A stretch of 64,000 nucleotides of DNA, taken from Cyathus striatus (Eukaryota; Basidiomycota; Agaricomycetes; Agaricales; Nidulariaceae). A program made the translations under genes and the position numbers. The notes below the pieces were generated by a model. The model was not told where the DNA came from. It did no database searches and worked only from the letters and a program-made list of their open reading frames with translations. Positions 36,010 through 47,665 of this stretch are shown piece after piece. Each line of letters opens with the position of its first letter. The stretch's first letter is position 1. The stretch lies in NCBI GenBank assembly GCA_025738555.1, contig JAOVFP010000014.1, forward strand, positions 1,054,001 through 1,118,000, given 5' to 3'.

Positions 36010-37958
36010 CCCTCCTCCCTCTCCTCCTCCCATCTTATGTACTTTATAATTACTATGCCTTTCTACAATTTAACATTCTCATGAGTCTACACAACATTTC
36101 ACTGTCCGAAATTCGCGAGCTATCAAGTTTAGAAGATGCAAACCATCTAGTTGAACAGCTTATTCCGAGCGAGTGGAGACTTCCCAATGACTTTTGGAGT
36201 GACTATCACAAGAAATATGTTTTACTTGGACTCAAGGCTTGTCTTGCTATGTTTGTCATTATGGAAGGAAGGATTATACCTTGGAAGTTTCAGTTGGAGG
36301 CAACACTTGCTCTATTGGCTGGGAAAGACTCTTTGGTGGATGTGGGAACAGGGTATGGCAAAACCATCTGCTTAATCCTTCCATCTTTGCTGTTTCCAGA
36401 CAAAATGGCATTGGTTATTACTCCCCTCAAGTGACTTCAAGCCCTGCAGCTATTGGAATTTGAGAAATATCAAGTAAAAGCAGTCTCCATTAATGAAGAC
36501 ACTCCAAAAAATGATGCACTTTGGAAAGCAAGTATTGGGCTTGTGATGCATTGTGTGTACTCAAGAGCTTTCACATCATTTCATAGGACATTGAGAAGGG
36601 TCACCACACCCTGCTACTTGTGCAACCTGAACAACTCTCCATGCACAAAGGTCATTGGACTCAGCTCTCCCAGCTTATGAGGAAACCACAGTTTATCTCA
36701 CAAATTAAGCATCTTCATGTTGATGAAGCACACTCTATCTATACAGTTGGCCTTCCACACTTTGAATTACCAGCATTTTGCCCATCATGGGGTGAACTTG
36801 GAGAGCTTTGTGTTTGGCTCCCTAGCTCTACTCCAGCCCAGGCTCTCTCCAGAACTCAGCCAGATCACATTAAGAATTCTATCATGAAAACCCTCCATTT
36901 TAAGCCTTCAAAGCTCTCTTCCATTACACTCTCAAGCAATCACCCAAATATCTCATATGCGATACATGAAATTGTTAATTCTCTTTCTGATTACTGAAAT
37001 CTTAACTTCCTCATACCTGATCCATACCCTGCTGACTTTATACTTCGCAAAGCAATCATTTTTCATGACAACATTCTATCAACACAAGATGCTAGTGATT
37101 ATATGAACAGACTCCTTCCCTTGGACCTTCAACATAAAGGCATTGTGTGACATTATCACAGTGGCATGTCTACAGAATACTTGAAGGTTGTCTTTGAAGA
37201 CTTTGCTAGCCCAAGTGGAATCTGCCAAGTCTTACATGCAACAGAAGGAGCTTCTACTGTATGGTAACATAATCATTCATTATTTTTACTGAACAACTTT
37301 ACAGGGTGTAGATGTATGCAATATTTCAGTAGTTGTGCAGTATGGCACTCCACATGATATCCTAACTTGCTTGCAGAGAGGTGGTTGTTGTGGGTGTGAT
37401 GGCACTACAGAATCAATATTTCTTTTATTATACAAGCCTTGGGCAAAGGAAGTTGACATTTCTGCTGCAGAATCGGTCAACTATCTCAATGAAACTGACA
37501 GAACAGATCCAGATAGGCCAATCATTGCAAGACTAACAGAAAAATCAACAAAGAAGGAGTGAACTGGAATTGCAATTCTGAACATTATACAAAGTTCACA
37601 TCAATGTTGCATTAGGTTACTGTATAATAAAGCAAATGGAGATGAATCTTCAGATGGTTATTGAACTCTTTTTGTTTCACATACATTACTGACAGCACTT
37701 TAATAGCACTATCATTTACAGGAAGATATTGCTGCAACAGTCCAGTGCACAGCTCAGAAGATCAAAATTTTTCATATGATCATTTCTTTCCCAATAAATT
37801 GCTCTATACCAATCCTGACAGCAAACAAGTGTACTATGGTGATTGTGATGATCCAAATAGGTGAGAAGTACAACCTCATATGGACAGTGATAACAAGAGA
37901 AAGCTTGTTCTGAGCTCATTCCATCCAGTTCCTCAGCGTGAATCTTTAACTTCATGCA

Positions 37959-39475
37959 TCAGGAAAAATCCTGTCCACTAAAAAAGCCAATTTCAGGGAA
38001 CTTAAGTGAAAAAGAGCAGAAATAAGGTCAAAAAAGGGAAATAAGTACTATTAGTGATAATAGTAAGGTCCCAACCTTATTCCGCCCTTTTTTAGTTCAG
38101 ATAAGGACCAATAAGCTCATTTAAAGGGTAATATGCCCACATAAACAAAACCCAGATGCTTATAAGCACACATTGCTTTTCACTCCAATTTCATTCAGTG
38201 CAGTATATAATAGGCTTTAGTTAATTATATATTGTTATTGTATTACAATGAAAGTGGTTACATTAATATATACATTAAATACAACAACCCCCTCAAGATA
38301 TACCACATACACCCCACAACTCCAGCTACATATACCCCCCATCCCACCAGCACTCACTCAATTATAACATGTACACCCCCACAACATCCAGCTACACATA
38401 TCCCCCATATCCACCCCCTTTCCATCACCCAGCAGCACCACACACTCAATGATAGCAACTATAACATGATGAGCACACATATAACAAGATAACTCAAATA
38501 CATACCAGGGAACAAAGACCATGAATAAGAGTTTAAGTGGAGGATGAGCCCAGAAGTTGGAAGGCATGTGAGACCAGTTGTACAACAAGTTGAGATGCTG
38601 AGATGCAGAAGCTTTTGCAGTGAGAGACTGGTGTAAGTTATCAAAGCAGACTCAAGGACAGAGATTGAAGTTGGATCTTAAAGTAGAAAGCCAGCATTTT
38701 ACTAGATGAGTGGACACAAGTAACGAGCAGGGGAAGGAGGGGGGGAAGGAGGGAGGGGAAGGAAGGAACTTAGGAAAGGTGGGGGAATTGAAACAAGCAT
38801 GACAACCATCAACATGTCAAATTCAACATGCATGTGCTCTATAATTAAGGCCAAACAAAGTGAAGTGATCACATGCTAACTTTCTTGCTTGCCATGACCA
38901 CTTCACAGTGTCACTTTATTGCTTGCTATTTGAACTTAGATGTTTAAACCTTTGTATAGTTCTTACACTTAATTTGTATGTAACTTATTTTCCCTCCAAT
39001 TAACAATGATGTAGGATAAAGTGTGTGTTCCCCACCATGATATTGGTTCTTAGCTACAATTTATACTAAAAAGTATTGTACATGTGCTGCCATTGAATGT
39101 AATATATATAGCACATCTCTGAAATGGATTTGCTATGAGAACAGCTGGCATCTTACACAAAAATTGCATAATGTCTTAATTTCATGATGGTTAATTCCTG
39201 TAAAATTTGTCATTCTCACAGTAGGTAATATAAGTACAAGTAAGTTTGCTTTGCCATTGTACCAAACTTATAAACACTTATCATGCTCACAATAGGAAAT
39301 ATAAGTACAAGTAAGTATGCTTTACTGTTGTACCAAACTTATGAACACTTATTGTGCCTCACAATAGGCAATATAAGTAAAATTAAGTTGAATTACCCGA
39401 AATTAGTAACATTTAGACATGGGTATACCTTAAATTTACTAATATCACTAATTTAGCTAATGGGGTTTTTCCTGA
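37959..39475. mobile_element. Nested 1.5-kb element inside the helicase gene
   Basis: Helicase reading is lost after ...LTSCI at 37,958 and resumes at 39,476. The intervening DNA starts TCAGGAAAAATCC and ends with GGGGTTTTTCCTGA, an inverted repeat of at least 10 bp. It contains no gene; it holds AT-rich sequence, CA/CCCCA-rich low complexity (38,280-38,450), a GGGGAAGGA-rich patch (38,725-38,765) and a 72 bp tandem repeat. No clear target duplication is left. It looks like a non-autonomous DNA transposon. Confidence 0.7.
39214..39387 (+). repeat. 72-bp tandem repeat, about 2.4 units
   Basis: Units start at 39,214, 39,286 and 39,358 with CTCACA(G/A)TAGG and contain AATATAAGTACAAGTAAG and TGTACCAAACTTAT. 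Located near the right end of the nested element. Confidence 0.85.
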
Positions 39476-40158
39476 TGTGGCTTATTGAATGGCAACAACA
39501 AACATGGTATTGTGATTCACTCCATAATGTTCAATCACCTTCTTTCATACTCAGTAACCAAGAAATTAAGACACTCACATGAATTCACCCTGATGACATA
39601 ACTTCTTCACAGTCTATTGGCATGTTGTTGGAAAAGTCTGAGGAATGGGTACATCAGTGGGTGAGTGGTATATATCAGTGCATCTGCAACTTTGATGAAG
39701 AAGTGAAAAGAATGAATGACAAGGTCACTCAGGAGAAGAAACAATGACAGAAGCAAGCAAAAATTGATGAGAAGCAGCAGCAATATGAAGTGAACAAGAA
39801 GTACTTCACACAAGAATCCCAGACACGAGATAAGGAAATATCAGGTCAGTTTGAGAATATCAGTGCAGACAAAGCTCAAGAGGAGTATCACAAGATGTGC
39901 ACAAATCCTGTTGTGAAGACACCAGTACAATCTATACCAGCAGTACATCAAGCTGCATTTCAGCAAGAAACTGAAGCACATATGCAAGAGGTAAAGGATC
40001 GTCTTGGAAAACTAAACCAAGAACAGCTTAGGGAGCTTTATCAGCATGTACACAATTAATTTTAAGTTATACATATACCATTACTATAGTACTGGCATGT
40101 AATTGTAGAAGTTTAAGAATATATTCCTAGCACTCTCCTGAAAGGCTCAAAATATCTA

Positions 40159-43100
40159 TCATCTCAGAGGCATTTCCCAAGGTATCTTTATCAACTGTGA
40201 AGTCTGTGTATTGTCCAGCTGTGAACTTTTGAATTTTGAATTAAAGGTATTTAGTGTCGAAGACTTGAGCTTTCTTGATCCCTCCTCCAGAAGATCAGGT
40301 ACCAGAGTAACTGTCACATTGTCCTAGCGCTTTTTTTAAAATACCTGAAATGATTCCTCCTTTGCCTTAGCTGCAATGCACCAAACCAAACTATTGGTGT
40401 TGACTTGTGAATGATATCGATTATGGTGAGAGAGCTCAGTGACTTCAGCAATCTTCTTTTTAATCTTACTGAGCTCATTGATTGATGCTGATATGTTCCC
40501 CAACATATCCCATGTAGTCTCAAGACCTTTTGCACCAATTAGCTCCTTCATATGATAATCAGACATTGAAGAAATGCACTTGAACTAAACATACCTTTAC
40601 ATTTCCAACTGTGTGTTCCATGTTGAGATCCAATGCCATCCAATGTCCATTCAGTCCTGAGAGATTTATGAGATGTGAATCTCACATGATATCACTGTAT
40701 AATATTTCATAAAAATAGACAAGGGTACTAGTATGATGAGAACTCATGCAAATATGGGAGTCCAAAAATATTTCAGGTTAATCACAAGATGCAAAATTTC
40801 AGTACAGTAATTATTTCCTCCAGCAGCTCGGAATGTCATTGCCAGCTGTGGAAGAATGTCTTCAATTCGTCCAAAGTCTCCATCTTGTGCTGCAGTAATG
40901 ACTTCAAGAAGTAAGAGCAAGTCTCATGTTAGAAGCCGAATATTTTGATTTGTTTTATCATCTGCAGGTTTTGGATGGGTTGAGCGATTTGGCAGAGGTA
41001 TATTGAAGCTCTTTTTGCTAGAGCGTGCTTTTGCTGACCCTGATTTCTTTGGTACTGTATCATCAGCACTAGCTTTGTCATCTTTGTCAGTTGGATTTGG
41101 AATAGGTGTAGCAAAATCATTTAGAAAATCAGCCACTTTTTGAAGAAGATCCTCTGGTGATGGATTTTTACTCGCAAATGAAGTTAATGTAGCCCCTTCA
41201 TTACACAAGCACAGTATTTGAAGTCCATTGAGGACAAGACCTTCTAGTATCTGCATTAAGCTTGCAATGAGCATATGATAGTCTGGTTTTTCACCAGAGA
41301 GTCTGGACTTTTCTAATAGAGCAAAAAAGTATTGTAGTGATCCCTTTTGCCCTGTGGTGCCACGATGCACATGAAGTAAGGCCCATGCGAGATTCAGACA
41401 CAAGTGGAAAAGGCCAATGCCTATCTGAAATACAAGCCGCCAGTGATAGGCATCAATATCAGCAGCGTGAAGAATCTGGCCTGAGCAGATGCGTGAATTG
41501 GTAAGTTGATCATTAATTGTGACTATTACAAACTTTGAAAGTGCCTCAGAAAGCTTTTCAAGTAATATCAAATAGATTTCATCATGGTATGCAAGATTCC
41601 TTTGAGTTGATGCCTCTTCTGTTGTTGATATATGGAGGGGACAAAATTCAGTCACTCAGCAGTCCATCAAGGGCACATGGCACAGTTTAAACTGTAGAGA
41701 AGGGTGTGTCAAGCACCAGTTAAATGGCTTGCAGTGCTTTGCGAGAATTTTGATGATGTGAATTTGTAGTTGATGAAAGAACAACTGATACTGCTCAGTT
41801 GTAGGTACCAGGTCCAATTCGTATCTGAGACCATGAATACTGGCATCATGCATTCGAGCTAGTATGGGTGCAAGCAGCATATCCTCTTGGGATGCATAGC
41901 TAAGTTTGTAGAGCATTCCTAATGTTCCAGATGTCACTTTGTTGGGGGTGTGTAATCCCCGTTGCTCAATGAAGCCAGAGGTACTGATGTTCACATTATC
42001 ATAACAGAAGATATGAGGTCCATTGGCAATAGACTTTGCAATATTCATTGTACTGTTTCCTAGCATTTTAATGCTGTCTAATACTGACTGATAACATGGA
42101 GAAAGTCCGCAATAATGGACTGCGTCAATAGTCTGACGAGATGCACCTGTCGCCCAGAGAAAGATGCCAAATTCGCCTGCAAATGTAAAGCACTTGTTGG
42201 AATGTTGGTATAGCAATTGTTGAAGCACAATATTGCAAAGCTGCTCACCACTTGGATGTAAAAAAACACGCCATTTTCAATAGCAAGGGAGACTCACATG
42301 TTCTGGGGACTTAGAAGTATTAAATTTCTCCTGGTGTTCACTCTGCACAGCTGAACAAAGAATATTAAGCGTGAATGGTGCTTCAGATTTGAAATCTGTT
42401 GTATTCCGGCTGTTAATGTACTCCGGGTCAATATCAGCAAGTCCCTTCCTGTGAGTGAGACGGTGAAGTTCATCCATTTCATCTGCAATAATTTCCATAA
42501 TCACTTTATTACCAGATCCATCCTGAAGCCAAGTCTGAAGTTTTTGTAGCCCTTTGTTTGAGTCTGCAATGGTGTCCAAGACATCGAAGAGTTTTTTTCC
42601 ACTTTCTTCATAGATACATGTTCTATACGAGCTATATTTGTCGTTAGCTTCATCGAGAATACACTGGAGTAGGTCCAGAGGTCCCAGGGAGTCTTCTTTT
42701 AAAATTGCTAATGTGGCATTTACTTTTTCAGTGGTACTCTTTCGTGGCGCCCTTGTTCTTGGTGAATTAGATGACATTACTTCAGAAGGATTGCTATACA
42801 CATCTTCTAGTATAAAGTACAGAGATATAAGGTGAACAAACAAATTCTCATCGTTCCCACTAGCCAGTGAAGATGGCCCCCCTGCCTTATCCTTTCTGCT
42901 CATTCCACTTCCACTTCCACATTCACATCCTCCTCCATGTCCTCCATTCCTTTTCTTTCGTTCCATAGTGTGGTTCGAGTTCCTTCCATTACCAGTGAGG
43001 TTGATGTGGAACCTTGGTATAAACTGAGACTGTCCAGGAGGATTGCTGGAGGGCTGAATGTTGCAAGGTGGTGTAATGTCGTTGAGCACTACTTGCTGCT

Positions 43101-43170
43101 CATATGAGTAACGAGGCCTTTTGGATGGCCTGGTATCTTGTGATGAAGACACATCTTGGTCGGAGGGCAT
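40159..43170 (-). pseudogene. DUF6589-family protein, candidate transposase, with in-frame TGA stops
   Basis: Start chosen at ATG 43,170 (MPSDQDVSSSQ); an upstream ATG at 43,263 lies in the terminal repeat. Exon 1 is 42,298-43,170 and a 57 nt intron (42,241-42,297) leads to the core. The core holds FGIFLWATGASRQTID, then a CYDNVNISTSGFIEQRG block near 42,000 and a NDQLTNSRICSGQIL block near 41,510, followed by FHLCLNLAWALLHVHRGT and GSLQYFFALLEKSRL. The C-terminal part has DGDFGRIEDILP, GLNGHWMALDLNMEH and, after further introns, LGNISASINELS and DLLEEGSRKLKSSTLNTFNS, ending near 40,159. TGA stops at 41,656, 40,924 and 40,682 each fit CGA (Arg) decay. The family is widespread in Agaricomycetes; its biochemical role is not established to my knowledge. 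The conserved Asp residues in YDN and NDQ could be RNase H-like catalytic residues (speculative). Confidence 0.8.
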
Positions 43171-43200
43171 AGGAGTCCAGGCGCTGCAGCCGAGGGAGGA

Positions 43201-43414
43201 GAGGGAGGAGGGGAGGAGGATGGAACAGACGAGGGGACGGAGTGAGGGAGCTCGACGCGACACGTGAGAGCATCCAAGAATCCCAAAAAGGAAGGTTTGA
43301 GGGACGTAAGGGACTGCCTGCCAAAATCTTACGAGTTGGACCGGTCAGTATATCGACATGATTCAATCGTTCATATCACGTGGTTTACCACGATACCAAC
43401 CGGCTACCGGTCTA
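43201..43414 (-). repeat. Right terminal inverted repeat (214 bp)
   Basis: Reverse complement of 35,796-36,009 without gaps. It overlaps the upstream region of the DUF6589 gene, so it probably supplies its promoter. Confidence 0.95.
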
Positions 43415-43423
43415 TCGGAGCAC
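43415..43423. repeat. Target-site duplication, right (9 bp)
   Basis: TCGGAGCAC, identical to 35,787-35,795. Confidence 0.9.
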
Positions 43424-43429
43424 AACTTT

Positions 43430-45350
43430 GAACCAACCCCAAAGGTCTGAGCTCAATGTGATTACTAGTCCGTTTGTTGGCGTACGGCAGAGGATTGTAG
43501 GTCGATTCGTAGCTTTTCTGGGATACATTGTCGTGCATCCTCTCGAGAATCGAAAAGCACCCTCGCTCGCCCAATGCTCGCCTGTCCCCATCAGCTGTCC
43601 TCTTTGAATATCTATACATTCTTCCAGGCTAACGTACAATGTTCTAATGTACAATTACAAGACTCTAGTAGCAGCACTTCACTTAAGGTCGAAGTTAGTA
43701 AGTCACGATATGACTGCAAGAGAGTAACAAGCCGCAATACGTAGTAAATTCTATTCTTCGTGATTGACCTGCTCTAATCCTCGGCATAAGCAACCACGGT
43801 CTTCCAAAATGAGGCGGTTGCGATGGAGCAGGAGGCCTCGTCGTTCTTGGGGCTGTACAAGGTTGTAAGCCAGCAAGAAAGTGAGTAAGTCACTTTTTCA
43901 TCGCTGTCCACCTATCAGCAGTGTTCAGTGGGACAGCACATGCAGCAGGAAATGTCTGCCTGTCTTCCATCAGCATGAGACAGAAGATAGAATATGGAGT
44001 CATACCTCGTCACTCGAGCTTTCAGTCATCCTCCTCCATTGCCAATACCAACATCTCAACCCTTCCTTCCTAACAGCAGGTAGTGTCTCCCAAGGCATGC
44101 TGATGGCGCGCCAGAAGCGCAGAAATCATCTGAGTGCGATGCCTGTGTGAAGCTGGAGGCTCAATCCCTTCGTACTGGTAGATGATAGCTAGTTGAACAG
44201 CATCTTTATCTTCTTCCTCCTCGCAATCACAGAGTATACGCCAGATTCTTCACACCACCAGTCAGACTGATGACTGCCACAACTCTTCCTGGCTGAGAGA
44301 AAACGCTGGCCTAACTTGAGGTTGAGCTTGCGTCCTCCTCTTGTCCAACTCCTGACTATTGAGTCTATGAGCCATGCCAGCTTGATGCCAGCAATTGTTA
44401 ATGGCAATGTGTTGAAAGGCCCTCGGTACCGACCCGGAAGGTTTCACGGTATCATAACTAGGTGTTTATTTAGAAATCAGAGATGGATGCACTGATTGGT
44501 GGCAGTCGTTGTGCACAACGGCGAGAGTCGAAACGAAAATTGATTACGTAAATATTTGACATGTGACAGCTCAGCTGACGAACTTCAAAGTTCAACAGAC
44601 TTCAACATTGAAATATTGAACGTCGAAGTTGTGTCGAATTTGACTAGGATTTAGTCTCACTAGGTTGAATGTGGCCCCAGATCATGAACAAGCGAGACAG
44701 AGTCGTTATAAAGTCCTAGAGCAATTTCGCGATCAGGAGTAATTTATGTCAAGATTTTACAACTTTTCGAGCTGGGATGGACGAACGTATTGTCGTTGCA
44801 TGGATTCGTAGGGGTTGGGCAGCAAGACTGACAAGTATCCGAGATGATATAAGAAGAAATGAGGGTAGAAAGGAAACGAAGTTGATCAATTAAAGCCTTA
44901 ATTAGTACAAAGAACCTCAGCTTCCTCGTGGAGAGTAATTAGCCTTCGTAATGTCTCTTCTCGCCATGATGCTGGAGTCGTGTTGAACTTGTTACTATCC
45001 TTCAATCGCCTCGATGCTAGCAGTACAACTTCGAAAAGAACTGCGTTCGTTAGAATCATGAGTAATACGATACCAAACTGACAACAGAAGAGCTCTGTAA
45101 TTTAAAGTAGTGGAAGATGAAATACCAGCGAAATACACTTAAACGAAAGGAAATATTCATGTATTCGAGCTTATATGGACCCATAGACGTTGCTCGGCCC
45201 ACCGGGTATCTCTGTAAACAACAGTAATAGTGCACAGGAAACACAAGAATTTTAGAGAATGTTAAGCTTAATGGTAATGATGCAGACGAATGAAGATATA
45301 CAAAAAATGCCTAAAGATGCAGGTGAAAGTTATAGAACATAAGTAATTCA
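43430..45350. other. Intergenic
   Basis: Normal CpG content but only short, unconvincing ORFs. No gene, RNA or repeat recognised. Confidence 0.4.
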
Positions 45351-45426
45351 ATACAGAGATATAAGATTAAACACGAGCCTCGGGAACACCAACGAAAGGT
45401 TCCACTGGAGCCTAAAACCCAACAGC

Positions 45427-46450
45427 CTATCCCTGTGTGCAAGCAGGGAAGCAGGAAAAATCAACATCGGCATTAACAAGCCGTTCGAGCAGTTCAAGAT
45501 TGATAGAACCATCCAACCCCGGAATATCGTTGAAACTGCTCCGATGATGCCCCCGCGCCGGATGTATTTGGGGAGCCGCATCCCAAAGAGAGCTTGGATT
45601 ATAAAACGGAGATACCTCACGCTTCACGATGGATGGGGATGCAGAGAGGTCCTCGGGGACGGTGCATTGAGTACTGGGGAAGTACATAGATGGCTGAGGG
45701 CAAAGATTGGCTGCGGGGGAAATGTAGATGTGGATGTATTTGAAATTTCCTGGGGGGAAAGATCGAAACAGTTTGGCTGGGTAGTGGGATATAGCGGGGG
45801 GGCTGTTGTGCTACTTGGGCTGTGGGGCGAACTGCCGCTCGCCTCGGAAGCACCGAGTTTCGACATGAATAATGCATATTCAGAAGAGAGATCAGGATGT
45901 GTCAGGAAAGGATTGAATGGCTCTGTGGGGAACGAGGTGGTTGACTGAGGGGCCTGATATGGCACGCAAGTAAGTCGCTTTATCTTAGGAGTTGCCCTAC
46001 GCTTCCGTTGAATAGGCTTATACTGGTCAGAATGTTTCCTCTTCATGTGCCGAGCGCGACTGCTCTGATCAGAGAAGCATATCTCGCAAAATCTACAGCC
46101 AAATGGCTTAGCGCCAGTGCTAAAACAATAAATATGAGAGCCAATTCGAGAAATTCAATGACAGAATACGTACTGTGTGTTCATATGCATTGCTAAACCA
46201 TGACGCTCATGGGCACTAAACAGGCAGTCCGGAACTTCACAACGGAAGCGTCTTACTATGTCCGAGTGTACTTTAACATGTCTCGTGAGGTCACATTTTC
46301 TGCCAAACTCCATTCCACACTGTTTGCATTCCTATATTGGAACACGTTAGCGACCGAGAAAACAATAGAAACAACAATTGAACTACTAACATAACATTTG
46401 TCAGCGAATGTCACTGTTGCAGTGACTTTGGTCGTTGGTACACGGGGCAT
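45427..46450 (-). CDS. C2H2 zinc-finger protein, probable transcription factor
   Basis: Exon 1 is 46,391-46,450 (ATG at 46,450), exon 2 46,174-46,331, exon 3 from 46,119 leftwards; both introns have good ends. Three fingers are visible: C-KQC-(x12)-HVKVH, C-(x4)-C ending HMNTH with the classic TGAKPF linker, and CRFCEICF...RHMKRKH. They are followed by a basic patch (QRKRRATPKIKR, probable nuclear signal) and a Ser/Pro/Thr-rich region. In the straightforward frame the protein stops at 45,624 (237 aa), but a second frame continues from about 45,687 with YFPSTQCTVPED to a stop at 45,427. That segment resembles 50,400-50,612, so a frameshift or an unrecognised intron near 45,690 is likely. Target genes unknown. 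Confidence 0.7.
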
Positions 46451-46459
46451 GCTGGGCTA

Positions 46460-47640
46460 ATAAGACGAGTACGGTTTATGTTGAACAGGGTAACGGGCTC
46501 GAAGAATGGGAGCGGCTGGGATAGTATTTTGGATGCAGTAAGGGGTAGTTGGATTGGTATATTCCCCCTGTGCTCCCCGACCATTTATGCATATTGAAAA
46601 AATGGCGGATTGGTTTTCGTTCGCTGTCATTTCTACCCAGTATGGTAAGGGAGAGATGGAATAGCCAAGTAGAGCTTTCTAAATGGCGGGAGCTATGACC
46701 AGAGCCTATTGCGAAGTGAAAAAGGAAAATATGCGGATTTATTTTCGACAATAGCTCGTATAGGCAGGTGTTCACGTCATTTAATTGTAAATTAGTCGAA
46801 TGGAGGCTAGAATTGGTTGCAAAATGGGGACAAAGCATTCCAGTGCTGCAAAGGCCAAAGCACTTAGCAATTGCTTAGTAACGCGATAGGGCCTATCCTG
46901 AAATTCTTATCATCGTCGATAATCAAAGCATTAAGTTAACGCACAATAGGTCGAGACAAAGCGCTGTACAACTGATATCGTTGTGCATTGTCGTGGACAG
47001 TCTTGAATTGGTCTTGAATTGTGGACTCCGATTGCGTGCAGGTTGCGTGGAGGCCCCCAGAAGGCCGAAATCAAGCCGAAGAGGTTGTTGGTAAACATTG
47101 CATAACATTTTCATACGATGAAATTTTGCCGCCCGGCGCCAATCGACTCCAACCGACAGGTGCTCGGATCCAACTCGGACCTTTCCACTTTCCACTGCTG
47201 TGTCCGACTGCGTCAACCAATGATCCTCTCTAACCAATCTCTGATCTGACAATGCTATTTGAAATATTTTTCTCTTTATACATACAGTGTAAGTGCACTT
47301 TATACAGTTACTCCCATTGGCTTCCATGAATCTACACGATTACAATCCAAGTAACTAACAATGAAGTGTCCATGAAGCGCCCCAGACATACACTGTAGAG
47401 CAGGCTATTTGCCTATACCGTAGAATCGGCCTCGTGTCTGTTTTTATTACTCCGCTCGTTTACAGTGTTTTGTACCTATTTAAGTACAGTACATTACACT
47501 CTTGAAATACAAGTTACTTTCCCCCTCATTCTTACTTCACTTGTAACTTCACTAGGACCTGTGGATAGACGGATGCGCTATCCGCTCGCAAATTCTTTGT
47601 ATAAGAATTTCCTTCAACCCGGAAACATCTTCCACAATAT
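46460..47640. other. Intergenic
   Basis: Nothing supported; short ORFs on both strands lack domains or splice structure. Confidence 0.4.
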
Positions 47641-47665
47641 GTAAGTGTTTAAGTCTATAACCGAT

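Larger units (their letters stand above)
36081..40062 (+). pseudogene. RecQ-like DEAH-box DNA helicase, decayed and interrupted
   Basis: ATP-dependent DNA helicase of the RecQ-like type common in Agaricomycetes. Starts at ATG 36,081. Motif I reads VDVGTGYGKT, motif II VDEAH, followed by IYTVGLPHF and the second RecA lobe (ILHATEGAS; VVVQYGTPHD). Motif VI is QRGGCCGCDG where RecQ proteins have QRGGRCGRD: two arginines have become Cys. TGA stops lie at 36,432, 36,995, 37,148, 37,560, 37,862, 39,580 and 39,745; each can be read as CGA (Arg) plus one C-to-T change. A nested element (37,959-39,475) cuts the gene. The C-terminus continues at about 39,476 with SPSFILSNQEIKTLT, IHPDDITSSQSIG and SEEWVHQW, then a Gln/Lys-rich coiled coil to the stop at 40,060-40,062. 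Introns are likely near 36,532-36,586 and 37,260-37,305. Confidence 0.85.
35796..43414. mobile_element. 7.6-kb TIR element carrying RecQ-like helicase and DUF6589 genes
   Basis: Bounded by 214 bp terminal inverted repeats and a perfect 9 bp target-site duplication (TCGGAGCAC). Inside are two genes pointing at each other: a RecQ-like helicase on the plus strand (36,081-40,062) and a DUF6589 protein on the minus strand (43,170-40,159), with stops 96 bp apart. Both start just inside the repeats. Long TIRs and a 9 bp duplication resemble Mutator-like elements, but no known transposase signature of that family is visible. DUF6589 is therefore the best candidate for the mobilising enzyme (inference). 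Both genes are decayed by in-frame TGA codons, so this copy is dead. Confidence 0.85.

Noticed and set aside
39604..40062. Separate small coiled-coil gene
   Set aside because: Upstream in-frame sequence (SPSFILSNQEIKTLT, SEEWVHQW) identifies it as the C-terminus of the helicase, detached by the nested element.
35796..43414. Telomere-linked helicase interpretation
   Set aside because: Some fungal RecQ-like helicases are subtelomeric, but here the gene lies within a bounded element with a target duplication, and no telomeric repeat is present in the window.
46923..47327. 134-codon minus-strand frame
   Set aside because: No domain, no signal peptide, overlapping open frames on the other strand, and no splice pattern.
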